DNA of 5,717 nt from an uncultured Eubacteriales bacterium. Lineage in GTDB: Bacteria > Bacillota_A > Clostridia > Lachnospirales > Lachnospiraceae. The stretch is from positions 1 through 5,717 of the forward strand of contig ONVT01000236.1 in NCBI GenBank assembly GCA_900321365.1, in the 5' to 3' direction. Under the pieces are notes generated by a model. The model saw only the letters and a program-made list of their open reading frames with translations, made no database searches and was not told where the DNA came from. The position numbers were made by a program, and so were the translations under genes. Of this stretch, positions 1-5,717 are shown one piece after another (the stretch's first letter is position 1; every line of letters starts with the position of its first letter).

Positions 1-2319
1 AATGATCACCGTTTCCTCTACAGGAAGATTTCTCCGGAAAGGGTGAAGGACGCACGGAATATTTCTCTGAAAATGGCCTCCGGATCTGTCATCGTTCTGG
101 CCAGGCCGGAGGATCTTCTGCATCCGGCGGCCCTGTGGAGATTTCAGGATGAAATGGAACACAGCGATGCGGATATCCTGTACTGCGATGAGGCAGTGAC
201 GGCAGGCGATCCCGCGGAGCCGGTATCTTTTCTGTATAAGAGCGATTACGGTCCGGAGGATATGGAAGGGATGGATCTCTTCGGACATCTCGTGGCGATC
301 CGGAGAAGTCTTCTTACAAGTCTCCTGAGAGAAAAACATGATAAGCGCGCATTTCGCGTAGAACAATTTGATTATAAGCGCGCTTTTTGCGTGGAGCGAT
401 CGGATGACCAGTCCCGCGCCGGGATGGGGCTGCCGGACGACCGGCTGCTCACCGGGCTGGAACTGACGGAAGCGCAGGATTACGACCTGCTGCTTCGCCT
501 GAGCGGGAGAACACAGAAGATCCGGCATATCAGCGAAGTGCTCTGCTTCCGGAGAGTCGATGCTTTCCAGCCGGACACACCGGCGACAAGGGAAGCAGAT
601 ACATTGGCAGCGAAAGGAACCGACACTGCAGTAACAGGAACAGTGGAACCGGCCCTTGTCTCTATTATTATCTGCAACCGGGACAGCTTCGCGATGCTGA
701 ATCGCTGCGTTACTTCTATCTTCGAAAAGACGACATGGAAGAACTATGAGATCCTGATCTGTGAAAACGGAAGCACGGATAAGGATACACTGGAGTATTA
801 TGCTAAACTGCAGAAGGATCCCCGGATCCGCGTCCTGGAGTGGCCTGAGGAGAAGGAGTTTAATTTCGCCGCGGTAAATAACTTCGGGGCGCGTCAGTCG
901 CGCGGTGAGTACATCGTGCTTCTGAACAATGACACAGAGGTCATCACGGAAAACTGGATTGAGGAGCTTCTGGCGCAGGCGCAGAAAAAACAGGTCGGTG
1001 CCGTCGGGTGCATGCTGCTTTATCCGGACGGGACGATCCAGCATGCTGGGATGGTTGTCCGGCCGGGAGATTCCACGGCTCACATGAACCTGTATGAGGA
1101 TCCGGACTCGGATGGGTACCTGGGCAGGTTCCACAGGGTCAGCAACGTCTCCTCGGTGACTGCCGCCTGTCTTATGATTTGCCGGTCTGTCTGGAATCAG
1201 ATGAACGGGATGGATGAATCCTTCCGCGTAGCGTACAACGATGTGGATCTGTGCCTGCGTCTTCGGAAAGCAGGATACCGGACCGTGTTCACTCCCTTTG
1301 CGAGACTGTACCATTATGAGGGACAGACCCGGGGATTCCGCCGCATGGAAGAAGGCGATGTCTCTCTGGAGGCGAAGGAAGCGGACCTCTTCCACAGAAG
1401 GCACAGCGACCTTGGGTGGAATGATCCCTTCTACAATCGTCACTTCTTTTCCGCGGACGGACATTTCTGGGAACGGATCCCGGAGGAGACGGAAACGAGG
1501 ATGAGAAGGCTCTTCGCTCCGTACCGGCATCTTCCGGTCTATGTGACTGAAGGTGAGGCGAGAAAATATCTGGAGCAAATCGGAGCTTCGGGACTGGATG
1601 TGATAGTGTCTGATATTCCGGGCGAAGGATTGTCTGAAGATCCTGATGGGAAGATACCGATAGTTCTGGGAGGGAAAACACCTGAAGTTCCTGCCTTGGA
1701 AGGAGAGTATCTCTACCTTGTGGATCCGGAACATCTGGACATCGTCCGGCCCGGGGACAGGATGGTTTTCGCGACAGGCGGCTTCGCCGGTTTTGTGACT
1801 GATGGATTTATAAGAGATTCTACCAAAGAGTCTATCGGGGAAACTGGTGCTGGTTCTAAGAGAAATCCTGTTAATGAGAAACACTCTGCGGGCAGCGCAC
1901 AGAGAAAGAAAGTGGTCTGCGACGTAGAGGCAGATCATTTTCTCGGAAAGGGATTCCACGCGCCGGAGTCGGGGCAGGCATGGGCCGCGGAGGAGGAAGC
2001 GTCCATCTGGCTGATGCTGAGCAAAGCAGATCAGAAGCTGGAGATCGAGCAGGGGCATTCCATCCCCCTGGAGGCGCTTGGATGGAAGGAGATCATCCTG
2101 ACCTTCTCGGTAAATGACCACAGGATCGGTACCGGAAGAATCGATGCGCACAACAATGGAAAAACCATCACTATTTCGCTGCCGGCCGCGGCGGTCCGGG
2201 ACGGACTGAACAAACTGACCGTCAGCTGCAGGCTGTGGAGCCCGGCTGACCTGGGAGGCGCTGACCGGAGGCTGCTTGGTTTTTCCCTGAAGAAGATAAC
2301 GGCAAAGAAAAGGCGGTAG
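1..2319 (+). CDS. Multi-domain family 2 glycosyltransferase, 5' end outside window
   Basis: The frame is open from base 1, so the gene begins upstream; the GTG at base 43 is only an internal codon. Codons are numbered here from base 1. Codons 1-165 look like the end of a first GT2 domain: KDARN, then ASG, a YCDE at 61-64 and QDYD at 159-162. Where this family usually has LDxDD, this protein has ARPED (34-38). A complete second GT2 domain starts at V220 (VSIIICNRD), with ENGSTD at 255-260, NNDTE at 309-313 (probable nucleotide-sugar/metal site), NDVDLCLRL around D414 and D416, and HYEGQTRG from H438. These match rhamnosyltransferase-like GT2 enzymes that transfer sugars in the cytoplasm during polysaccharide assembly. 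Codons 638-772 form a separate beta-rich tail ending in SPADLG...DRRLLGFSL, a pattern I recall as an accessory domain on large glycosyltransferases. The stop lies 9 bases before the next start, so they are probably co-transcribed. Sugar specificity cannot be read from the sequence. Confidence 0.9.
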   Translation, partial: NDHRFLYRKISPERVKDARNISLKMASGSVIVLARPEDLLHPAALWRFQDEMEHSDADILYCDEAVTAGDPAEPVSFLYKSDYGPEDMEGMDLFGHLVAIRRSLLTSLLREKHDKRAFRVEQFDYKRAFCVERSDDQSRAGMGLPDDRLLTGLELTEAQDYDLLLRLSGRTQKIRHISEVLCFRRVDAFQPDTPATREADTLAAKGTDTAVTGTVEPALVSIIICNRDSFAMLNRCVTSIFEKTTWKNYEILICENGSTDKDTLEYYAKLQKDPRIRVLEWPEEKEFNFAAVNNFGARQSRGEYIVLLNNDTEVITENWIEELLAQAQKKQVGAVGCMLLYPDGTIQHAGMVVRPGDSTAHMNLYEDPDSDGYLGRFHRVSNVSSVTAACLMICRSVWNQMNGMDESFRVAYNDVDLCLRLRKAGYRTVFTPFARLYHYEGQTRGFRRMEEGDVSLEAKEADLFHRRHSDLGWNDPFYNRHFFSADGHFWERIPEETETRMRRLFAPYRHLPVYVTEGEARKYLEQIGASGLDVIVSDIPGEGLSEDPDGKIPIVLGGKTPEVPALEGEYLYLVDPEHLDIVRPGDRMVFATGGFAGFVTDGFIRDSTKESIGETGAGSKRNPVNEKHSAGSAQRKKVVCDVEADHFLGKGFHAPESGQAWAAEEEASIWLMLSKADQKLEIEQGHSIPLEALGWKEIILTFSVNDHRIGTGRIDAHNNGKTITISLPAAAVRDGLNKLTVSCRLWSPADLGGADRRLLGFSLKKITAKKRR
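340..405 (+). repeat. 33-base imperfect tandem duplication inside the glycosyltransferase gene
   Basis: Two adjacent 33-base units, 340-372 and 373-405, match at 25 of 33 positions by hand count and keep the reading frame. They encode DKRAFRVEQFD and YKRAFCVERSD. The segment sits in the first GT2 domain, ahead of its QDYD motif, where related proteins usually have a short loop. Most differences are spread through the unit, which suggests an old duplication that has since drifted. Confidence 0.75.
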
Positions 2320-2328
2320 AAGACAGAT

Positions 2329-3396
2329 ATGTTGATTCTGTTTCTCTGTGGGATCATTCTGGTTCCACTGGTGGTCGGAACAGCGGTCACACCGAGGCTT
2401 TATGAGGATCGGATTGTACAGTTATTTCTGAACTATCTGACCGGCTTCAGTGTGATCCTGTGTGTCTTTACGCTTTTTTTCTATTATTTCCTGGCCAGCG
2501 AAGGATCCTTCTGGATCCTGTCTACATGCTTTGCTCCTGCGCTGCTTTTTATCACAGTGTTTTCCCTGATCCGCCTGTATTTTATGCGGGGTCATTTTAA
2601 GTGGAATAAAAAACAGGCAGACAAAGGAAGTGGAACCGGAAAAGGAGGGTCCATTGTCCTTTATCTTGCACTTGCCCTGATCCTCTTTGAACTCCTGAGA
2701 GGATTTCTGATGAAGAGTTTTTCCTATCGGGATGACCGGTCTTATATTCCGCTTGTCAATGACATCCTTCATACAGGGATCCTGAATGGAAAGCAGTATC
2801 TGAGCGGGGCTTATTATACAGGCATGCCTTATTATCTTCAGGGCGGCTATAAGCTTGCGCTGTCCTCCTGGTATGCGTTTGAGGCGTGGATGGCCCAGCT
2901 CTCCGGACTGCATCCGCTGATACTCTGCAACCGGGTTTTTCCGATCCTGTTTCCCGCGTTTTATTACATGACCATGTGGATTCTGGGATGTACACTCTTT
3001 CAGGACAAGGGAAAGCGGTACTGGTTTCTTTTCTTTACGGTACTGTTGAACCTGATCTGGAATGTCCCGCCGCAGCAGCAGATTCTTCTGTTGTGGCCGT
3101 CCTGGGGGAAGAATGTGACCGCGACGGTCTATGTACCGATGACGCTGATTCTGCACTATCAGTATGGTCTGCAAAGAGGGAAAACCAGGGTTGTTCTTGT
3201 TCTGCTCCTCATGGTGATGGACTTTGCAGGCTGTGCCACCAGCGCGATGGGAGCACTTATCCTCCCGCTGGAGACAGGCATCCTGTCAGTCATACTTCTG
3301 GTGCGTAAGCGGCAATTCCGGATAGTGCCGGAATCCGTGGTGATGGTACTTCCGGCAGCTGCCCTGATGTTGGCGTATTTCCGTTATTTCACATAG
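2329..3396 (+). CDS. Multi-pass membrane protein, DUF6077-like, apparently lacking the usual C-terminal part
   Basis: 355 residues, strongly hydrophobic. Likely membrane segments by eye: 2-20, 34-55, 61-85, 108-127, 198-220, 229-245, 263-278, 287-304, 309-325 and 333-352. Between the fourth and fifth segments is a probable outer loop starting with SYRDDRSYIP (D135, D136); an acidic pair just after an early helix is the typical place for the catalytic or metal-binding residues of GT-C-fold transferases. The protein resembles DUF6077 membrane proteins found in Clostridia polysaccharide loci, which are uncharacterised; a glycan-transfer role at the membrane is inference. Members I recall are longer, with more helices and a soluble tail, whereas this one stops right after a helix (YFRYFT). 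The start follows the glycosyltransferase stop by 9 bases; the ribosome site is weak (AGGCGG at 2311-2316, 12 bases away). It is homologous to the gene at 3500-4687, sharing VPxxVGxA near the N-terminus and YRD at the outer loop. Confidence 0.8.
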   Translation: MLILFLCGIILVPLVVGTAVTPRLYEDRIVQLFLNYLTGFSVILCVFTLFFYYFLASEGSFWILSTCFAPALLFITVFSLIRLYFMRGHFKWNKKQADKGSGTGKGGSIVLYLALALILFELLRGFLMKSFSYRDDRSYIPLVNDILHTGILNGKQYLSGAYYTGMPYYLQGGYKLALSSWYAFEAWMAQLSGLHPLILCNRVFPILFPAFYYMTMWILGCTLFQDKGKRYWFLFFTVLLNLIWNVPPQQQILLLWPSWGKNVTATVYVPMTLILHYQYGLQRGKTRVVLVLLLMVMDFAGCATSAMGALILPLETGILSVILLVRKRQFRIVPESVVMVLPAAALMLAYFRYFT

Positions 3397-3404
3397 AACA
3401 GGCC

Positions 3405-3426
3405 CGGACGGCTGTCATTCCGTCTG
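3405..3426 (+). other. Hairpin in the gap after the first membrane protein gene
   Basis: CGGACGG (3405-3411) and CCGTCTG (3420-3426) can pair as a 7-bp stem with one G-U pair and an 8-base loop, starting 9 bases after the stop codon. No T-tract follows, so it does not look like an ordinary intrinsic terminator. It could protect the 3' end of the upstream message or reduce read-through. The rest of the 103-base gap (3397-3499) has no gene: all three + frames close by base 3474. Confidence 0.4.
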
Positions 3427-3488
3427 AGAAGATGTATTAGAATCCTGACGTATCAGTTGATATTTCGAATCTGAGTTCCTGTATCCTC

Positions 3489-3495
3489 ACGGAGG
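3489..3495 (+). promoter_or_regulatory. Ribosome binding site of the second membrane protein gene
   Basis: ACGGAGG ends 4 bases before the ATG at 3500. The core GGAGG is strong though the spacing is slightly short. It supports 3500 as the start and suggests independent translation initiation, unlike the weak site of the gene upstream. Confidence 0.7.
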
Positions 3496-3499
3496 CGGT

Positions 3500-4687
3500 A
3501 TGGAGATTAGTGCAGTCTCGATTTTAAAACTGGTTATATACTTTGCGGCAGTCCCGATGCTGGTCGGGGCGGCACTCAGTATGCCTTTACTCAGCCTGCC
3601 GGGAATGCGTACGTCTGAAAATGAGCGTATTTCGCTCCTTGAGTGTTATTCGTTCGGATATCTGGTTTATCTGGCACTGTTCTGGCTGCTGTGCCGTTCC
3701 CGGGTCTATGATCAGGCCGTCATAACAGATCTGATGTCATTCTGGATCCGGTGTGTCAAAATAACAGTCGTCGTGGCATTCGTGGTATTTGTATTGGGAT
3801 TGATGATCAGGATCATCTTCCGGATCAGAAAGCGCTCGTCCGTGCACAGGATAGAGAACCCGCAGAGATCGGAGGGGATTCCTGCCCGTGGGCTGCGGCT
3901 TGCGGTAATTCTTGTTGCTCTGTCCACAATCATTCTGGCGGTGTTTTTTCTCTTGCCGCATTATCGGGATACGACAGCCGCGACAGTCCGCCTGGCACTG
4001 CAGAAGGAGACGATCGCTTCAAGGGATCCGTACACAACCTATGAGACCGGTGACTGGATCTGGAGAAACTTCTTTCCGCTGTTCTACGCGACCGGAATAT
4101 CGAGGACGGAGCTGGATGCCGCGTTTGTCATTCAGTATCTTCTTCCTGTGGCGCTTCTCCCGGTGTTCTACGGAATCTATTCGTGGATCGCTCGCTATCT
4201 GTTCGCGCAGGACAGCAGAAAACGGTTCGGCTTTCTGCTGGTAATCGAAGTGTTTTACCTGTGCATGACCCTGAAGACGGTTTATGTTGGACTTGCCGTC
4301 TTCCAGAACATCTGGAACCCTGAGACGATGCTGGTGAGCTGCGTCCTTCCGCTCCAGTTCTTCCTGTCGATGAACCTGTCAGAGTATGCTGCAGGCAGGA
4401 TGACAAAGAAGACGTCGGAAACAGATGATGCTCCGAAAACAGGAGACACGTCGGAAACAGAGGATACCCTGGAAACGTGGAGTGCGCCGGAATCAGGCAG
4501 GAGAACTGCAGGGGGATTTGCCATCTGTCTCTTTCTGTGGATCTGCTGCTTTGCGGTTGCTCAGCTTTGTATTGTCAATGGTGTGATCGTTGCTGTGGTG
4601 ACTGGATTCGGTGCCGGTATCTGGAATTTTATTCGTATCGTTGTCAGAGCGCGGAGGATCCGGAAGGAGAGCGGCCGGAATGACTGA
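3500..4687 (+). CDS. Multi-pass membrane protein, divergent DUF6077-like paralogue (N-terminal and middle part)
   Basis: 395 residues. Likely membrane segments: 8-30, 46-65, 86-108, 133-152, 208-230, 244-268, 275-292, 338-358 and 360-383. It lines up with the protein at 2329-3396: AVPMLVGAAL against LVPLVVGTAV near the N-terminus; HYRDT (154-158) against SYRDD; LFAQDSRKRFGFL against LFQDKGKRYWFL; and IWNPETMLVSCVLPL against WGKNVTATVYVPM. In the outer loop the second acidic residue is replaced by threonine (RDT). Residues 293-337 form a hydrophilic Thr/Glu/Asp-rich linker containing a 12-residue repeat, which interrupts the helices and is not present in the upstream homologue. The protein ends with a basic stretch (RARRIRKESGRND) without the further helices and soluble tail expected; the following gene appears to supply these. 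Its stop overlaps the next start by 8 bases, indicating coupled translation. The biochemical role is unknown; a GT-C-like membrane glycan role is inference. Confidence 0.78.
   Translation: MEISAVSILKLVIYFAAVPMLVGAALSMPLLSLPGMRTSENERISLLECYSFGYLVYLALFWLLCRSRVYDQAVITDLMSFWIRCVKITVVVAFVVFVLGLMIRIIFRIRKRSSVHRIENPQRSEGIPARGLRLAVILVALSTIILAVFFLLPHYRDTTAATVRLALQKETIASRDPYTTYETGDWIWRNFFPLFYATGISRTELDAAFVIQYLLPVALLPVFYGIYSWIARYLFAQDSRKRFGFLLVIEVFYLCMTLKTVYVGLAVFQNIWNPETMLVSCVLPLQFFLSMNLSEYAAGRMTKKTSETDDAPKTGDTSETEDTLETWSAPESGRRTAGGFAICLFLWICCFAVAQLCIVNGVIVAVVTGFGAGIWNFIRIVVRARRIRKESGRND
4412..4483 (+). repeat. 36-base imperfect tandem duplication in a hydrophilic linker
   Basis: Units 4412-4447 and 4448-4483 match at about 25 of 36 positions by hand count and begin with the same 14 bases (ACGTCGGAAACAGA). 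They encode residues 305-316 (TSETDDAPKTGD) and 317-328 (TSETEDTLETWS) of the second membrane protein. The frame is kept, and the region looks disordered. Confidence 0.75.
4664..4670 (+). promoter_or_regulatory. Ribosome binding site inside the preceding gene, next to an 8-base gene overlap
   Basis: AAGGAGA ends 9 bases before the ATG at 4680 and lies within the last codons of the upstream gene. Start and stop overlap as ATGACTGA (4680-4687). This decides for ATG 4680 over the upstream in-frame GTG at 4611 and points to translational coupling of the two membrane proteins. Confidence 0.75.
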
Positions 4688-5456
4688 TGTTCTGAACTTT
4701 ATTCAGGGAGGAAAGCTGCATCTGCTTGCATATGAAGGACTTGTGACAGAGGTGATGGCAGCTCTGATTGTTCTTGCTGTTCTGATTGCGTTTGGCCATG
4801 AGGGAAAGAGGCAGCGTTCTCTGGTCTGGAGCGGCGGGGGAATCTTCGTAATCCTGTTGGTTCCGGGAGTCTGCATGGGGCTGGAAAAGCTTTCAACAGG
4901 CAGCCTGGGAAACGGGAAAAGCTATATGACGATCCCTGCGGCGGCGATTCTCTCTTACGGGAGCGTCAGGTTATATGAGCACTACGGCAGATCCTTCAGG
5001 AACAGGCTTGCCGTCGCCTTCGCGGTTGTGATCGTGATCCTGGCAGGGATCAGTGTTCCTTACACCTTCTCACTGGATAACTACGCATTGCCTGAGAATA
5101 AATGGAAAGTCAGGCCTGAGGTGCTGGAGGCGGCGGATTGGATCGGACAGGAGATTGCGATTGTCCCGGAGGATCTGCAGAGCCGTCTGCTGCAGATGGG
5201 AGCACAGACAGGGGTTCTGTGGAACCACAGAGTGATCGAGTATACCGAGAAGGATATCAGTTCGGTTGTTTCTACAGCACGCGCGAATCAGTGCGCTTAC
5301 ATCATACTGGAAAAACCGATGGCTGAGGAGTTTGACAGGGTAGCAGCCTGGGAGGTAACGAACTATTATATGCAGGCGTACGGATATCAGAAGGAGACAG
5401 AGAACGACCGGTATATCCTGTATGGACTGATTCCGCCGGAGGAGCCGGCTTCTTGA
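4680..5456 (+). CDS. Membrane protein resembling the C-terminal part of DUF6077-like proteins
   Basis: 258 residues. Four likely membrane segments (22-38, 49-66, 82-97, 108-127) are followed by a soluble tail (128-258). The tail starts with NYALPENKWKVRPEVLEAADWI, continues with an alpha/beta-looking stretch (IAIVPEDLQSRLL, ACAYIIL-type strand at about 206-210 preceded by a helix) and ends AYGYQKETENDRYILYGL. In full-length DUF6077-like proteins as I recall them, a tail of this kind (a helix after 'P..V', then strands with IVL and ending ENxxYxIY) follows the last helices, so this gene looks like a free-standing C-terminal module. It has its own strong ribosome binding site and overlaps the preceding gene, which favours a real separate gene over a sequencing frameshift, though a decayed fusion cannot be ruled out. 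It probably partners one or both membrane proteins encoded upstream. No catalytic motif is recognised. Confidence 0.75.
   Translation: MTDVLNFIQGGKLHLLAYEGLVTEVMAALIVLAVLIAFGHEGKRQRSLVWSGGGIFVILLVPGVCMGLEKLSTGSLGNGKSYMTIPAAAILSYGSVRLYEHYGRSFRNRLAVAFAVVIVILAGISVPYTFSLDNYALPENKWKVRPEVLEAADWIGQEIAIVPEDLQSRLLQMGAQTGVLWNHRVIEYTEKDISSVVSTARANQCAYIILEKPMAEEFDRVAAWEVTNYYMQAYGYQKETENDRYILYGLIPPEEPAS
5435..5449 (+). terminator. Short GC hairpin followed by TTCTT at the end of the C-terminal module gene
   Basis: GCCGG (5435-5439) and CCGGC (5445-5449) can form a 5-bp all-GC stem with a 5-base loop, followed by TTCTT. It lies within the last codons of the gene ending at 5456. The stem and T-tract are both short, so at best it is a weak terminator or pause site, but it would fit a transcript boundary just before the promoter-like sequence that follows. 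Confidence 0.25.
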
Positions 5457-5481
5457 ATCTCCCCGGTTAATCTGCTAATAT
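5453..5481 (+). promoter_or_regulatory. Candidate promoter with extended -10 for a leaderless priming transferase message
   Basis: TTGAAT (5453-5458, 4 of 6 to TTGACA) is separated by exactly 17 bases from TAATAT (5476-5481, 4 of 6 to TATAAT). TG lies one base upstream of the -10 (5473-5474), as in extended -10 promoters. Six bases separate the -10 from the ATG at 5488, so transcription would be expected to start at or next to the start codon. The match is moderate and found by eye; such patterns also occur by chance in AT-rich stretches. Confidence 0.4.
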
Positions 5482-5487
5482 TTCTGT

Positions 5488-5717
5488 ATGTATCAGAAGC
5501 GGAGAGCAATTGAAAATCTGCTGGTGATGTGCTTTGACCTTCTGGCGCTGGGAGTGAGTTTTGCAGGTGCGGTGTTCCTCAGGTACAAGACACTGAATAT
5601 GACCGCGGCGGAGGGCAATCAGAGCCAGCAGTTTATTATCATGATCATATTGTACATTGCGCTGCATATGGTCACGAATTACTATTCTGATTTCTTCCGC
5701 AGGTCACCGTTGCAGGA
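5488..5717 (+). CDS. Polyprenyl-phosphate sugar-1-phosphate transferase (priming glycosyltransferase), 3' end outside window
   Basis: 76 codons are visible before the window ends. The N-terminus MYQKRRAIENLL, a hydrophobic helix at 11-31 (CFDLLALGVSFAGAVFLRY), a second at 49-64, and YYSDFFRRSPLQ at 65-76 match the start of WbaP/CpsE-like enzymes, which usually begin MY-basic, have several N-terminal helices and carry a Y.DFF.RG-type motif before the cytoplasmic region. Such enzymes move a sugar phosphate from a UDP-sugar to undecaprenyl phosphate and start each repeat unit of capsule or exopolysaccharide. The catalytic C-terminal domain lies beyond the window, so this is a family call from the N-terminus only. 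The in-frame stop at 5476-5478 means the start cannot be far upstream. There is no purine-rich Shine-Dalgarno site before the ATG, unusual beside its neighbours. The gene is 31 bases after the preceding stop. Confidence 0.8.
   Translation, partial: MYQKRRAIENLLVMCFDLLALGVSFAGAVFLRYKTLNMTAAEGNQSQQFIIMIILYIALHMVTNYYSDFFRRSPLQ

Noticed and set aside
1289..1681. Open frame of 130 codons on the - strand opposite the glycosyltransferase
   Set aside because: Composition is Arg/Pro/Ser-rich without family-like motifs, and the + strand here carries conserved GT2 motifs.
2474..2480. Run of seven T within the first membrane protein gene as a phase-variable tract
   Set aside because: Seven T is short for slippage control and encodes ordinary Leu-Phe-Phe in a membrane helix.
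2501..2510. Perfect palindrome AAGGATCCTT and frequent GGATCC sites
   Set aside because: GGATCC arises often here from the common codon pairs GAT-CC and ATC-CTG; no arrangement suggests a binding site.
2422..3174. Long open frame of 250 codons on the - strand
   Set aside because: It lies opposite a clear hydrophobic membrane protein gene. Its translation is rich in Lys, Gln, Arg and His with no recognisable domain, as expected for the complement of Leu/Phe/Ile codons.
3457..3487. TTGATA ... TATCCT as a promoter for the gene at 3500
   Set aside because: The spacing is 19 bases, the -10 is poor, and a start site there would fall on or next to the ribosome binding site at 3489-3495.
4611..4679. 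Upstream GTG start giving a 23-residue longer version of the C-terminal module
   Set aside because: It would overlap the previous gene by 77 bases and has no good ribosome binding site. ATG 4680 has AAGGAGA at good spacing and the usual short overlap.

Overview
The window reads as part of an exopolysaccharide or cell-surface polysaccharide locus from a Gram-positive Clostridia-type bacterium, most likely of the Lachnospiraceae group. I infer this from the protein types (a multi-domain GT2 glycosyltransferase, DUF6077-like polytopic membrane proteins, and a WbaP/CpsE-like priming transferase), the mid-range base composition, and purine-rich Shine-Dalgarno sites. This is recognition by eye; no search was run. 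All genes are on the + strand and tightly packed. I see no RNA gene, IS element, CRISPR array or integrase.

Layout: (1) 1-2319 is the 3' part of a large cytoplasmic glycosyltransferase that runs in from upstream. It has the end of one GT2 domain with a degenerate metal-binding motif, a complete second GT2 domain, and a C-terminal beta-rich accessory domain. (2) 2329-3396 is a 355-residue multi-pass membrane protein resembling the N-terminal two thirds of DUF6077 / GT-C-like proteins. (3) 3397-3499 is a 103-base gap with a hairpin but no gene. (4) 3500-4687 is a second, divergent membrane protein homologous to the preceding one. (5) 4680-5456 overlaps it by 8 bases and encodes what looks like the C-terminal third of the same kind of protein: four membrane helices and a soluble tail. 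(6) 5488-5717 is the start of a polyprenyl-phosphate sugar-1-phosphate transferase that runs off the end of the window. It has no Shine-Dalgarno site but has a promoter-like sequence placed so that transcription would begin at its ATG.

Working model (inference): the GT2 protein adds sugars on the cytoplasmic side, the priming transferase loads the first sugar phosphate onto undecaprenyl phosphate, and the membrane proteins act at the membrane, possibly as GT-C-type transferases using lipid-linked sugars for glycan modification. The most unusual point is the membrane gene arrangement. Two N-terminal-type modules (one without a tail) and one free-standing C-terminal module lie in a row where single full-length proteins would be expected. 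In addition, two different genes each carry a short in-frame tandem duplication in a linker.
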